From Eggerthella timonensis (lineage in GTDB: Bacteria; Actinomycetota; Coriobacteriia; Coriobacteriales; Eggerthellaceae), in contig NZ_FXXA01000002.1 of NCBI RefSeq assembly GCF_900184265.1, forward strand, positions 3,703,983 through 3,767,982: 64,000 nt of DNA, read 5' to 3'. The first letter of the stretch is position 1; every line of letters begins with the position of its first letter. A program made the position numbers and the translations under genes. A model generated the notes under the pieces. The model ran no database searches. It was not told the DNA's origin and saw nothing but the letters and a program-made list of their open reading frames with translations. Below are positions 17,256-26,581 of this stretch, piece after piece.

Positions 17256-18215
17256 ATGCCCTACATCGACCCGTCCGTGATCGCGCAAGTCAAGCAGATC
17301 GACCTCTTGACCTACCTGCAACAGCGCGAGCCAAGCGAGCTAGTGAAGATCGGTCCGTGCGCTTACGCCACCAAAACGCACGACTCGCTCAAAATCTCAA
17401 ACGGCAAATGGTACTGGTGGAGCCGAGGGTTCGGCGGCAGAACCGCGCTGGACTACCTCATCAAGGTGCGCGACATGAAGTTTACAGATGCCGTCAACTG
17501 CCTGTCCGGCCATCTTTCCGCGCCCGTGTCGAAACCGACCAGAGACACAGCGCCGGAACCGAAACGCCTCCTGCTGCCCCCGAAGCATGACAACCCGTCG
17601 AAAGTTGTTTCGTACCTCGAATCTCGCGGGATCGCCCACAGCGTCATCGAGCATTGCATCGACGCTGGCACCGTCTACGAGTCGCGGCGCGGCAACCTGA
17701 GCAACGCCGTATTCCTCGGGCGCGACGCAAGAGGCATCCCTCGATACGCCGCCATACGGGGATGCAAGGGGCGCTATCGCGGCGAGGCCGAAGGTTCGGA
17801 CAAGCGCTACTCGTTTCGTCTCGCGAACTATCCCCTCAACCTGGTAACACACGTGTTTGAATCCTCAATAGACGCGCTTTCCTACGCCACGATGCTCGAA
17901 ATGCGTGGGCGCGATTGGAGGCGCGAGAACCTGATCTCGCTCGGCGGCGTGCCGCCTGTTTCAGCACGCCCCGGAAAGGAGAGCATCCCCGCCGCGCTCG
18001 CCCAGTACCTCGCCGACAACCCCGACACCGAAGCGCTGCGGCTGCACCTCGATAACGACGGGGCAGGGCTCAACGCCGCAGCACTCATCTCGACGCTGTT
18101 GAGCGCGAGGTACGAGGTGTGCATCGAGCCGCCCGGATTCGGCAAGGACGTGAACGACGAGCTGATGGCGCTTACAGGTCGGACGACGCCAGAAGCTAAG
18201 AGGCGCGTCCGGTGA
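17256..18215 (+). CDS. DUF3991/toprim domain protein
   Basis: The 319-aa protein has an N-terminal CHC2/DUF3991-like region (WYWWSRGFGGRTALDYLIKV near 48-67). A toprim-like C-terminal half follows, with FESSIDALSYA and LHLDNDGAGLNAA. Proteins of this type in ICEs are thought to be primase-related or DNA-handling. GGAGG lies eight bases before the ATG. It is a backbone gene, flanked by two opposing Abi genes. Confidence 0.85.
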   Translation: MPYIDPSVIAQVKQIDLLTYLQQREPSELVKIGPCAYATKTHDSLKISNGKWYWWSRGFGGRTALDYLIKVRDMKFTDAVNCLSGHLSAPVSKPTRDTAPEPKRLLLPPKHDNPSKVVSYLESRGIAHSVIEHCIDAGTVYESRRGNLSNAVFLGRDARGIPRYAAIRGCKGRYRGEAEGSDKRYSFRLANYPLNLVTHVFESSIDALSYATMLEMRGRDWRRENLISLGGVPPVSARPGKESIPAALAQYLADNPDTEALRLHLDNDGAGLNAAALISTLLSARYEVCIEPPGFGKDVNDELMALTGRTTPEAKRRVR

Positions 18216-18303
18216 GCGGCCGGTTCTTCTTTTCGGCTGAGTGCCCCTGAGGTCTTAGCAAGCATCGCGGATGGATAGCCTCGCGGCCATCCATCCACCC
18301 TTG

Positions 18304-18321
18304 CAGGGGGCAAGCCCCCTG
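18304..18321. terminator. Short GC hairpin between convergent genes
   Basis: Perfect 8-bp stem CAGGGGGC / GCCCCCTG with a 2-nt loop, between the toprim gene and the abiH-like gene. There is no T run, so termination is possible but unproven. Confidence 0.4.
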
Positions 18322-18346
18322 TCCCCCGCAATCTGAAACCGATCTA

Positions 18347-19594
18347 CTATGCTGCGTCGAACACATCGTAATAGCTTTGAATTATGCGGTATTTCTCGAC
18401 TGACAACTCTTTCGCCATTCGTTCGAGGCGATTGCGATCCTCTTCGCTGTAGATGCTGAAAACGAATTCCGCATCACGACATCTACCGGCTATCGCCTTG
18501 AAATAAGGCCAATCTATTTCGTTATAGGAATGGCCGAGGACAATCACGTGCCGCATACCCGAACAGCGACTCAGGAAATCATCAAGCCTCTCAGCAATTA
18601 ACTCGACGGGCTTGTAGAACTCTGAGAGGTAATCGGTACACTGGTCGTAAGCGCGCCTCAACCTCGCATCATCACCCCCAAGGGAAGCGTTCAGTTCCCT
18701 GGAATTTGGATGCGTTCGGTGTCCCATGATTAACGAGTCCTTCGATAGAAGGGTGCCGTGAATATGGATGATCTTGTTTCGAGGGACACCGTACACCTTT
18801 TCCAAAAGATCGGTGTAATTGAAGTTCAGCACCAGGCTGTCTTTTGAGTCAATCCTATACTTTTTCGAAGGGGGCAACTCCACACTGCTTATCCATTCGT
18901 AAAAAGCCTCCTTCAACGACGTTATCCAGGATAGATCCATGTCGTAGTAGAACTCCAAGGTATGGTTGTCTCGATCCTTAAACTCATCACTGCTATAGGA
19001 AACAAGTTCACTGGTCTTGTCTTCGTTGTAGTCATTCAAATAATCAGTGCTCAATCCCTCCATGTACTTCTCGAACTCAAACCACATCTCCTCGGAAGGC
19101 ACCTCGGTGTATTCGCTGATCGATTCAAGTCCTTCCCAGACATGATCGCCGCACTCTTTAAGGAATTGTCGAAAATCGCAGAATCCCGTGGCCATACCAT
19201 GATCAAGATCGAAGCCGTTCCCAATCACGATCAGCGTTGACGCCGATCCTGCCTCGAAGTCAGTTGGAAACGTTGCCCTTTCTGAGATGGGTCCCGAATT
19301 GTCAACGCGGTAGTTTTCAGCCCCTTCCATATAGGCTTCTCCATACGCTTCCGATGGATTTTCGAGCCGGTATTGCAGCCTATCTATGACCGCCATGAGG
19401 CTGTCCCGCATTTCCTCATTTGAACAGTACGCTTTCAAATAGCCCGATCCCCGCTTGGCAAACTCGTTCAGATGCCATTCATCGTGCTGAGGAAAATCGT
19501 GAAACAGATCAGAACCGAGATAGATGGGCAGGCACCGCTCTAGCACCATCTTGGCTGCAAGAAGATCATCGTCAAACGTCGTTTCCCTGTGCAC
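18347..19594 (-). CDS. AbiH-family abortive infection protein
   Basis: The 415-aa protein has the AbiH nucleotide-binding-like start LIVIGNGFDLDHGMATGF near residue 120. Later motifs are LVLNFNYTDLLEKVYG, IIHIHGTL and IVLGHSYNEIDWPYF. AbiH proteins abort phage infection by an unknown mechanism. An extra ~110-residue N-terminal region precedes the usual core. The gene is antisense and lies immediately before mobC, so it probably entered next to the transfer origin region. Its codon use is more AT-rich than the flanking transfer genes. Confidence 0.85.
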   Translation of the reverse strand: MHRETTFDDDLLAAKMVLERCLPIYLGSDLFHDFPQHDEWHLNEFAKRGSGYLKAYCSNEEMRDSLMAVIDRLQYRLENPSEAYGEAYMEGAENYRVDNSGPISERATFPTDFEAGSASTLIVIGNGFDLDHGMATGFCDFRQFLKECGDHVWEGLESISEYTEVPSEEMWFEFEKYMEGLSTDYLNDYNEDKTSELVSYSSDEFKDRDNHTLEFYYDMDLSWITSLKEAFYEWISSVELPPSKKYRIDSKDSLVLNFNYTDLLEKVYGVPRNKIIHIHGTLLSKDSLIMGHRTHPNSRELNASLGGDDARLRRAYDQCTDYLSEFYKPVELIAERLDDFLSRCSGMRHVIVLGHSYNEIDWPYFKAIAGRCRDAEFVFSIYSEEDRNRLERMAKELSVEKYRIIQSYYDVFDAA

Positions 19595-19681
19595 GGTTTT
19601 CGCTCCTCATCCCACTACGGATACAACAGAAGTCTTCCCACATATTACCTTCCACCCAAAAACCCAGCAAGGAGATCACCT

Positions 19682-20008
19682 ATGCGCATGAGGAACCGCA
19701 CAGTGCTGCTGCGCCTGACCGACGACGAACTAGCCCACCTGCGCGCGCTCGTCTCCAAATCTGGGCTGTCGCAGGAAGCCTACCTACGCTCCCTGATCGC
19801 CGGGCTGCGTCCTCGGGACAAGCCGCCGCCCGACTACTACGCGATGACACGCGAGTTGCATGCCATAGGTAACAACATGAACCAGATCGCCGCCAAGCTG
19901 CACTCGCGCGGCGTCATGGATTCCGAGCGCTACGACGAGGAGGCCCGCAAGCTCGCGACGGCGCTCGCCAGGATAGCCGCCGCCGTGTCCTCCCCCGAGA
20001 GGATGTGA
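19682..20008 (+). CDS. mobC: MobC-like relaxosome accessory protein
   Basis: The 108-aa product combines a ribbon-helix-helix N-terminus (RTVLLRLTDDELAHLRALV) with the MobC motif GNNMNQIAAKLHSRG. MobC proteins help the relaxase open DNA at oriT. AAGGAG precedes the ATG at 19682, and the relaxase gene begins 4 bp after its stop. The 87 bp upstream (19595-19681) is the best candidate place for oriT, although I see no convincing nick-site motif. Confidence 0.85.
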   Translation: MRMRNRTVLLRLTDDELAHLRALVSKSGLSQEAYLRSLIAGLRPRDKPPPDYYAMTRELHAIGNNMNQIAAKLHSRGVMDSERYDEEARKLATALARIAAAVSSPERM

Positions 20009-20012
20009 GCGC

Positions 20013-21323
20013 ATGGCGACTACGAAGATATGGCCCGTCAAAGGCAGGATCGACCACTTGGTCGACTACGTTCTCAACTCCGAGAAGACCGAGCACCGGC
20101 TCTACGCGACCGGCATCAACTGCACCCCTGGAAGCGCGACAGCCGAGATGAACGCGACGAAACGGCTCCACGGCAAAGTCGGGGGCACCGTCGCGTTCCA
20201 CGCTTACCAGTCGTTCGACCCCGGCGAGGTCACGCCCGAGACGGCACATGAGATAGGCACCCGCCTCGCCCACGAGCTATGGGGCGACCGCTTCCAGATC
20301 GTCGTCACGACGCACGTAGACAAGGGTCACGTCCACAACCACTTCGCCGTCAACTCGGTGAGCTACGCGGACGGCCGCCGCTTCCACTGCGACGCGAGGG
20401 AGTACCGCCGATTGCGCGCGAAATCGGACAGGTTGTGCGCCGAGCACGGCCTGTCGGTCATCCAAGACCCGAAGCACGGCAAAGCCAAGCACCACGCCGA
20501 GTGGAACGCCGAACGCGAGGGCAGACCCACGTGGCGCGCCATCGTCAAGCAGGACGTGGACGAGGCGGTGGACAAGGCGACGACCGACAAGCAGTTCTAT
20601 GCCAACTTGAAGGCCATCGGCTACGAGGTGAAGCTCGGCAAGGACATCTCGGTGCGGCCTCCCGGCAAGGAGCGGTTCGTCCGGCTCGCGCGCAACTTCG
20701 GCGACGAGTACACCTACGAGGGCATCGCGCGGCGCATCCTGGCACGCAAGCCAGTCCAACCGCCCATCGCCAAAGCCAAGGCGACCACCCAGCCGAGGAA
20801 GATGCCGCCTGCACCGAAAGGCAGCGTAGCCGCGCTCTACCGCCACTACCTCTACCTCTTCGGCTTCTACGAGCAGCACGGCGACCCCAACAAGCGGATG
20901 CACTTCCTGCTCGCCGAGGATCTGCGCAGCTTCGACAACATCGTCGTGGAGTCGAAGCTGCTGGACGAGCACGGCATCGTCACCGACGCCGATCTGCTCG
21001 CCCACATGGACGGCCTCGACGGCGAGATAAAAGCCCTGTGCATCGAGCGCAAGGCGATCCGGGCGCAGCTCCGAAAAGCGGGGGTATCAAAGCCGGATGC
21101 GCCGCCAGACCCCCGGGTAACCCAGATAAACAAGCAATTGAAAACGCTCAGGCGGGAGGTGAGGCACTGCGCGAACATCGCGAAACGCTCGGGCGTGCTC
21201 GTGGCGAAGATCGCGGAAATGGAGCGGCATCAGGCCGAACGGAAGAAGGACAAGGAGGCGAAGAAAGATGGACGCATCGGAACAAGCGGCAGAGCAGATC
21301 GTGCGCATGACACTCGCAGGTAG
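20013..21323 (+). CDS. Relaxase/mobilization nuclease (MOBP type)
   Basis: The 436-aa relaxase nicks oriT and pilots the transferred strand. The HUH metal motif HVDKGHVHNHFAVNS lies at residues 101-115, and the N-terminus (IDHLVDYVLNSEKTE) is typical of PF03432 proteins. The C-terminal half is charged and helical. It is coupled to mobC upstream and overlaps the PcfB-like gene by 56 bp. Confidence 0.9.
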   Translation: MATTKIWPVKGRIDHLVDYVLNSEKTEHRLYATGINCTPGSATAEMNATKRLHGKVGGTVAFHAYQSFDPGEVTPETAHEIGTRLAHELWGDRFQIVVTTHVDKGHVHNHFAVNSVSYADGRRFHCDAREYRRLRAKSDRLCAEHGLSVIQDPKHGKAKHHAEWNAEREGRPTWRAIVKQDVDEAVDKATTDKQFYANLKAIGYEVKLGKDISVRPPGKERFVRLARNFGDEYTYEGIARRILARKPVQPPIAKAKATTQPRKMPPAPKGSVAALYRHYLYLFGFYEQHGDPNKRMHFLLAEDLRSFDNIVVESKLLDEHGIVTDADLLAHMDGLDGEIKALCIERKAIRAQLRKAGVSKPDAPPDPRVTQINKQLKTLRREVRHCANIAKRSGVLVAKIAEMERHQAERKKDKEAKKDGRIGTSGRADRAHDTRR

Positions 21324-22056
21324 CGAGTTCGCCGTCAGGCTCACCGGAGCCGGAGCCAAAAACGTGGCCGCAGGACTCATGGCCGCAGCGGCCGGCACGG
21401 AGAAGACGAAAGGCAAGGCACGGCTCTCGACCATGCTCAAAAGCGGCAAGGAACTCAAGGTGTTCCAACTCAAATCAGACGATTTGAAGCGGTTCGCGGA
21501 AGAAGCAAAGCGATACGGAGTCCTCTACACCCTCGTCAAGCCGGAGTCGAAGGGCGCGGGAGAGCTGGACGTGATGGTCAAGGCCGAGGATGCCGCCAAG
21601 GTCAATCGCATCCTCGAAAGGCTCGGCTACGGACGGGTGGAAGACCAGCAGGCGACGACGGTCGAGCCTGCCGTCGAAGCCGAGCGCGGCGCGGAGCCGT
21701 CGGAGCCTCAGCGGATGGAGCCAGACCACGAGCAGGCGAACCTGGACGCGCTGGCCGAAATCCTCGGCTCGCCCGAGGGCAAGGATGCCGAGGTGCCGCC
21801 CGTCCCTTTAGGGCAAGCCCCATCAGAGTGTCCGTCAGAGCCTATATCCGAGAGCAAGGAGCGCTCAGACGCGGCTACTGACTCCAAGACCCCCGACGGG
21901 CGCGACCGCAGATCGGTGCAAGCCGACATCGCGGAACTGCGCCGCAAGAGGCTCGCGCAGGCTGCGGAGCCGCCCGTACTGAAAACGCCGGAGAAGTCGG
22001 CAGCACCCCCAGCGCCCGTCGCCCCGAAAAAAGCCAAAACCCAACCGGAAAGGTAG
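21268..22056 (+). CDS. PcfB/DUF3801-family conjugation protein
   Basis: The 262-aa protein has an N-terminal DUF3801 (PcfB) domain: ARLSTMLKSGKELKVFQL, then YGVLYTLVKP and MVKAEDAAKVNRILERLGYG. A low-complexity, proline-rich C-terminal half follows. In pheromone plasmids PcfB-like proteins help load the relaxosome onto the coupling protein. AAGGAGG precedes the start inside the relaxase gene. Confidence 0.8.
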   Translation: MDASEQAAEQIVRMTLAGSEFAVRLTGAGAKNVAAGLMAAAAGTEKTKGKARLSTMLKSGKELKVFQLKSDDLKRFAEEAKRYGVLYTLVKPESKGAGELDVMVKAEDAAKVNRILERLGYGRVEDQQATTVEPAVEAERGAEPSEPQRMEPDHEQANLDALAEILGSPEGKDAEVPPVPLGQAPSECPSEPISESKERSDAATDSKTPDGRDRRSVQADIAELRRKRLAQAAEPPVLKTPEKSAAPPAPVAPKKAKTQPER

Positions 22057-22062
22057 GCATCA

Positions 22063-22941
22063 ATGGAAAACGTCTACTCGTTCATCGAGGCAAACAGCGG
22101 CGCGACCGCACGGAAGGAGCCGCAGAAGCAGTTCGACAAAGAGGCATGGAAGGAACGCAAGCAGCAGGAGCGGGATGCCGCCTACGCGCTCGGCGACGAA
22201 ACGGCCATCCGCGTGAACGAAGATCCCGAAGCGCTGCACGGATACCTGGGCGTGATGGCTCGGTTTCCGGAGCGCTCTGCGCTGAACAACCTGCTCATAT
22301 TCGCCCAACGTCCGAACGCCTCCCGCATCGGGGACAGGGAGCACTGGCACAGGGAGCACGCCCGCGTCAAGGGTTCGGGCTTCGTCCTCATCGAGCAGGG
22401 CAACGCCTACGAGCGCGAGGACGGCACGCTCGGCAGCTACTTCAACGCGGCGCGCGTGTACGACGAGAGCGAAACTACCGCGCGCAAGATCCTCCCCCGG
22501 CGCTACAAGGAGGAAAACGTCGTCTTTGCGCTCGTCAAGACCGCGAAGCCGCGCATCGTCGTCGCCGACGACCTGCAAGGCGAGCTGGCCGTCTACGACC
22601 GCGTTGGCGATACCCTACAATTGCAGAAAGGACTCGACCAATCGCAGCTGTTCTGGGCGCTCGCCAGCGAGCTGGCGCAAGCCGAGTTCGCGCGCCGCGA
22701 CGAGGGATGGAGCCGCGAAGCGTGCTTCGGCCGCGCCGAGCTTGCGGCCACTGCGCTGGCGAAGCGCTACGGCATCGACGCGCCCCCGGGCGATGCGCCA
22801 GCCCCGGCACCGAGGGGCGCGGATGCGAAGGAGGTGCGCGCCGCCCTGTCCGACGTGCAGGGCGCGGTCAAGGCGATCAGCCGACAGGCGGCGCTCGAAC
22901 TAGACAAGCCGAAGGAGCGCGAACAGGCGCGCGGGCGATGA
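22063..22941 (+). CDS. ArdC-like single-strand DNA-binding/antirestriction protein
   Basis: The 292-aa product has an ArdC N-terminal-like region (FPERSALNNLLIFAQRP near 68-84; HARVKGSGFVLIEQGNAY). A zinc-peptidase-like section is poorly conserved, and no HExxH motif is visible. ArdC-type proteins protect incoming DNA from restriction. It overlaps virD4 by ATGA, so the two are co-translated. The antirestriction role is by family analogy. Confidence 0.7.
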   Translation: MENVYSFIEANSGATARKEPQKQFDKEAWKERKQQERDAAYALGDETAIRVNEDPEALHGYLGVMARFPERSALNNLLIFAQRPNASRIGDREHWHREHARVKGSGFVLIEQGNAYEREDGTLGSYFNAARVYDESETTARKILPRRYKEENVVFALVKTAKPRIVVADDLQGELAVYDRVGDTLQLQKGLDQSQLFWALASELAQAEFARRDEGWSREACFGRAELAATALAKRYGIDAPPGDAPAPAPRGADAKEVRAALSDVQGAVKAISRQAALELDKPKEREQARGR

Positions 22942-24749
22942 GGCGGGACGCAACCGCCGAGATCGCACTCGTGATCATCGGGATTCCAGCCGTCGTCTGG
23001 CTCGCCCTGCTGGTCGCGCCCGCGCTCGCGATGGAGCGCACGCAGCTCCTGGTTGGACTCGCAGCAGCGATGGAGCACCCTTTTTCTATCCAGATCATCG
23101 AAAGCAGCTTGCAGACCGTCTTCGTCGCACTCGCGGCATACGCGCTCGGCATAGCCGTCTACTTCTCCTCGCGCCGCAATTGGCGGCGTCGCGAAGAGCA
23201 CGGCAGTGCCAAGTGGGGCGACGCGAAAGCCATAGCCCGCAAGTACAAGGGCAGGACGTTCGCCGAAAACAAGATATTCACCGAGCACTTCCGGCTCGGC
23301 TTCGACGCGCACCGCCACAGGCGCAATCTCAACGCCCTCGTCGTCGGCGGGTCCGGAGCGGGCAAGACGCGCGGCTACGCCCTGCCCAACGTCATGCAAG
23401 CGAACAGCAGCATGGTCGTCCTAGACCCCAAGGGTGAGATACTGCGCGCATCCGGCCATCTGCTCGAAGCGCAGGGCTACGAGGTGCGCGTGCTCGACCT
23501 CGTGAACCCGCACCTGTCCCACTGCTACAACCCGTTCAAGTACCTGCAAAGCGACGGCGACGTGCAGCGGCTCACCACCAACCTGTTCAAAGCCACCACG
23601 CCCAAAGGCGCGGTCAGCCAAGACCCGTTCTGGGACACGGCCGCCAGCATGCTGCACCTGGCGCTCGCATTCTACCTGCTTCACGAAGCGCCGAGCGAGG
23701 AGCAGAACTACCCCATGCTCATGGAGATGCTGAGGGCTGGCGAGGTGCGCGAGGACGACGACGAGTACACGTCCATCCTGGACGATCTGTTCGACCGCTT
23801 GGAGATGGAGAAACCCGACCACATCGCGCTCAAATACTACCGCGCCTACCGCTCAGGCTCCGCGAAAACCCTCAAGTCGATCCAAGTGACGCTAGCCTCC
23901 CGTTTGGAAAAATTCAACCTGGACTCGATTTCTAGCTTGGTTTCGACCGACGAGCTTGACCTGCCGTCGCTCGGCGAGCGCAAGGTGGCGCTGTTCGCGG
24001 TCATCCCCGACAACGACACGTCGTACAACTTCCTCGTGTCCATCCTGTACACGCAGATCTTCCAGCAGCTCTTCGCGCTGGCCGACGGCAAGCACAGGGG
24101 AGGCCTGCCCGTGCACGTCCATTTCCTCATGGACGAGTTCGCCAACGTCTCCCTACCTGACGACTTCGACAAGATATTGAGCGTCATGCGCAGCCGCAAC
24201 GTCTCGGTTTCCATCATCTTGCAGAACCTGGCGCAGCTCAAAGCCCTGTTCGAAAAGCAATGGGAGTCCATCGTCGGCAACTGCGACGAGTTCCTTTACC
24301 TCGGCGGTAACGAGCAGAGCACGCACAAGTACGTGAGCGAGCTGCTGGGCAAGGAGACGATAGACACCAACACATACGGCAAGTCCACGGGTCGCTCGGG
24401 CAATTACACGACGAACTGGCAGGTGTCGGGACGCGAGCTGATGACGCCCGACGAGGTGCGGATGCTGGACAACTCCCAAGCCCTCCTGTTCGTTCGCGGC
24501 GAGCGCCCCATGATGGACGCCAAGTACGACCTCGCGAAGCATCCGAACGTGCGGCTCGCGACCGAAGGAGGCGCACCGCCCTACGAGCACGGACGTGATT
24601 CGCGCTCGGTGGCGAGCATTGAAAGCGTGCCCGGCGTGGATGCCCGGTTCGCAAACCCGTCAGACACACCCGCGCCCATCCCCAATACGCGTTACACGAT
24701 CCTCAGCAGCGAGGAAGTGGAAGAACTACTCGGCATCGAAGGAGCATGA
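22938..24749 (+). CDS. VirD4-like type IV coupling protein
   Basis: The 603-aa ATPase links the relaxosome to the transfer channel. It has two N-terminal membrane segments (residues ~8-32 and ~55-78), Walker A GGSGAGKTR at 137-145, the motif VVLDPKGE, and the DEFANV Walker B region. The start overlaps the ArdC-like stop as ATGA. The fit to the TraG/TraD family of ICE coupling proteins is strong. Confidence 0.93.
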   Translation: MRRDATAEIALVIIGIPAVVWLALLVAPALAMERTQLLVGLAAAMEHPFSIQIIESSLQTVFVALAAYALGIAVYFSSRRNWRRREEHGSAKWGDAKAIARKYKGRTFAENKIFTEHFRLGFDAHRHRRNLNALVVGGSGAGKTRGYALPNVMQANSSMVVLDPKGEILRASGHLLEAQGYEVRVLDLVNPHLSHCYNPFKYLQSDGDVQRLTTNLFKATTPKGAVSQDPFWDTAASMLHLALAFYLLHEAPSEEQNYPMLMEMLRAGEVREDDDEYTSILDDLFDRLEMEKPDHIALKYYRAYRSGSAKTLKSIQVTLASRLEKFNLDSISSLVSTDELDLPSLGERKVALFAVIPDNDTSYNFLVSILYTQIFQQLFALADGKHRGGLPVHVHFLMDEFANVSLPDDFDKILSVMRSRNVSVSIILQNLAQLKALFEKQWESIVGNCDEFLYLGGNEQSTHKYVSELLGKETIDTNTYGKSTGRSGNYTTNWQVSGRELMTPDEVRMLDNSQALLFVRGERPMMDAKYDLAKHPNVRLATEGGAPPYEHGRDSRSVASIESVPGVDARFANPSDTPAPIPNTRYTILSSEEVEELLGIEGA

Positions 24750-24750
24750 T

Positions 24751-25080
24751 ATGAAAATACTCGCCAAAATCAAGTCAAACCCTCGTAAAGCCCTGGCAAA
24801 CGCCGGGGCTTTTCTTTTCTCGCTCGCGGCGGTGATGCTGTGCGTGCCTGAACTCGCGTTTGCAGACGGCGACCCGCTGGCTGCGGTCAACAACCTGTCC
24901 ACGTTCATCTTCGGGTTGATACGCGCCATCGGCCTCATCATCCTCGGCTTCGGCGTGGTACAGGTCGGCCTCTCGCTAAAAAGCCACGACCCGTCCCAGC
25001 GCGCGAACGGGTTCCTGACCGTCGCGGGCGGCATCGTCATCGTATTCGCGAAGGAAATCCTCGACATCATCACGGGCTAA
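24751..25080 (+). CDS. Small membrane protein, Maff2/VirB2-like
   Basis: The 109-aa protein has a leader-like N-terminus (AFLFSLAAVMLCVPELAFA) and two further hydrophobic segments (FIFGLIRAIGLIILGFGVVQ; GGIVIVFAKEILDI). The layout is that of the small Maff2/TrbC-like subunit found between the coupling protein and the VirB6-like protein in this ICE family. GGAGCATGAT precedes the ATG, and the gene starts one base after virD4. Confidence 0.75.
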   Translation: MKILAKIKSNPRKALANAGAFLFSLAAVMLCVPELAFADGDPLAAVNNLSTFIFGLIRAIGLIILGFGVVQVGLSLKSHDPSQRANGFLTVAGGIVIVFAKEILDIITG

Positions 25081-25093
25081 GCGTCCTTCCCGT

Positions 25094-25124
25094 GCGGGCT
25101 TGGCCGCGTTGCGGTCAAGCCCGC
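25094..25124 (+). terminator. Strong hairpin between the Maff2-like and VirB6-like genes
   Basis: Fourteen-bp stem GCGGGCTTGGCCGC / GCGGTCAAGCCCGC (one mismatch) with loop GTT. Without a T run it may act as an mRNA stabiliser or a partial terminator that raises expression of the upstream subunit relative to downstream genes. Confidence 0.5.
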
Positions 25125-25159
25125 ATCAACCACCCGAACAACAGAATAGGAGGTGACTT

Positions 25160-25999
25160 TTGGATTCCGACAACTGGATAGTCCACAACCTTCAGAGCGC
25201 TCTCGACACCTGGAACGGGAAGATGGGCGAGATCGTAGGGCTGCTCACGACCTCCCCGGCGGACTTCAGGGGCGGCGGCATCTGGGATGCGGTGCTCGCC
25301 ATCCACGGAGCCGTACAGGCTATCGGCCTGTCGCTGCTCGTGCTCTTCTTCCTGGTCGGCATGGTCAAAACCTGCGGGTCGTTCGCCGAGGTGAAGAAAC
25401 CCGAAGTGGTCTTCAAATTGTTCATCCGTTTCATTCTCGCAAAGGCGGCCATCGTCTACGGCCTCGAACTCATGATGACGTTCCTCACCGTCGTGCAAGG
25501 CATGATCGGGAGCATCCTCGCAGCCGTCGGCTTCGACGGCGCGTCCCCGACCGTGCTGCCGCCCGAGATGATCGAGGCGATAGAGGGCGTGGACTTCCTC
25601 AACTCCATCCCCCTCTGGGCGGTGACGCTCCTGGGCGGCCTGTTCATCACCGTGCTCTCGTTCGTGATGATACTTTCCGTATACGGACGTTTCTTCAAGA
25701 TATATATGTACACGGCACTCGCCCCGGTGCCCCTCGCGTCGTTCGCGGGCGAGCCGTCGCAGTCCATCGGCAAATCGTTCGTCAAGTCCTACGGAGCCGT
25801 GTGCCTGGAGGGCGCGATCATCGTGCTCGCCTGCATCATCTTCTCCCTTTTCGCCGGGTCGCCGCCGACAGTAGATTCCTCCGCACCCGTCGTGACGCAG
25901 GTGTGGGGCTACGTCGGCGAGATCATCTTCAACATGCTCGTGCTCACCGGGATGGTGAAGATGGCCGACCGCATCGTGCGCGAGATGATGGGGCTTTAA
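25160..25999 (+). CDS. TrbL/VirB6-like membrane channel protein
   Basis: The 279-aa polytopic protein has about six hydrophobic segments, such as IGLSLLVLFFLVGMVK, LLGGLFITVLSFVMIL and GAIIVLACIIFSLFAG. This matches the VirB6/TrbL-like inner channel of Gram-positive ICEs. It starts at a TTG with AGGAGGTGA just upstream. It lies between the Maff2-like and PrgI genes, as usual for the family. Confidence 0.8.
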   Translation: MDSDNWIVHNLQSALDTWNGKMGEIVGLLTTSPADFRGGGIWDAVLAIHGAVQAIGLSLLVLFFLVGMVKTCGSFAEVKKPEVVFKLFIRFILAKAAIVYGLELMMTFLTVVQGMIGSILAAVGFDGASPTVLPPEMIEAIEGVDFLNSIPLWAVTLLGGLFITVLSFVMILSVYGRFFKIYMYTALAPVPLASFAGEPSQSIGKSFVKSYGAVCLEGAIIVLACIIFSLFAGSPPTVDSSAPVVTQVWGYVGEIIFNMLVLTGMVKMADRIVREMMGL

Positions 26000-26044
26000 C
26001 CCCGCGAAATCCCAACCGCAACCGAATAAGGAGGCTTCGCCTTC

Positions 26045-26581
26045 ATGGAAGTCAAGATCAATCGCGAGATACGCGACTACGCCGAGTCGGTCTTCTTCGG
26101 CATGAGCTTGCGCCAGTGCCTCTTCGCCGCTGCCGCCTGCGCGGTCGCCGTCGCGCTCTACTTCGCCCTCGACCCCTACTTGGGAATAGAAGAACTCTCC
26201 TGGGTCTGTATCCTCGGAGCCGCACCCTTCGCAGCGGTCGGCTTCGTCAAGTGGCACGGCATGAGCGCGGAGCAGGCCGCATGGGCATGGGTCAAGTCGG
26301 TGCTGCTCACGCCCAAGCGCCTCTCATCGCGCCCTGAAAACCTCTACTACGACGCGCACGAGCAGGAGGCCAAGCGCTCGGCCAGTCCTTTAACACGCCT
26401 CAATTCCATTCAACCGCGTGCAGCAGCAACCGAGCCTGACGCGAGCGCTCCGGACAAGCCCGATGCGCTCGCACCCAAGAGCCTCACCGACCGCGTCAAC
26501 AACCTTTACGTCAATTTGCTCGCCCGTCTGTACGAGAAGGCGAGCGGAAAGCGAGACATGCATGATAAAAACGCTCGTTAA
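26045..26581 (+). CDS. PrgI-family (VirB3-like) conjugation protein
   Basis: The 178-aa protein begins MEVKINREIRDYAESVFFGM, the typical PrgI start. Two membrane helices follow near residues 27-45 and 52-68, then a cytoplasmic tail. PrgI proteins are VirB3-like partners of VirB4. The gene overlaps the next one by 20 bp. Confidence 0.85.
   Translation: MEVKINREIRDYAESVFFGMSLRQCLFAAAACAVAVALYFALDPYLGIEELSWVCILGAAPFAAVGFVKWHGMSAEQAAWAWVKSVLLTPKRLSSRPENLYYDAHEQEAKRSASPLTRLNSIQPRAAATEPDASAPDKPDALAPKSLTDRVNNLYVNLLARLYEKASGKRDMHDKNAR

Noticed and set aside
18304-18321. Possible oriT hairpin before the abiH-like gene
   Set aside because: It lies between convergent genes, is very short, and is not next to mobC; it is treated only as a weak terminator candidate.
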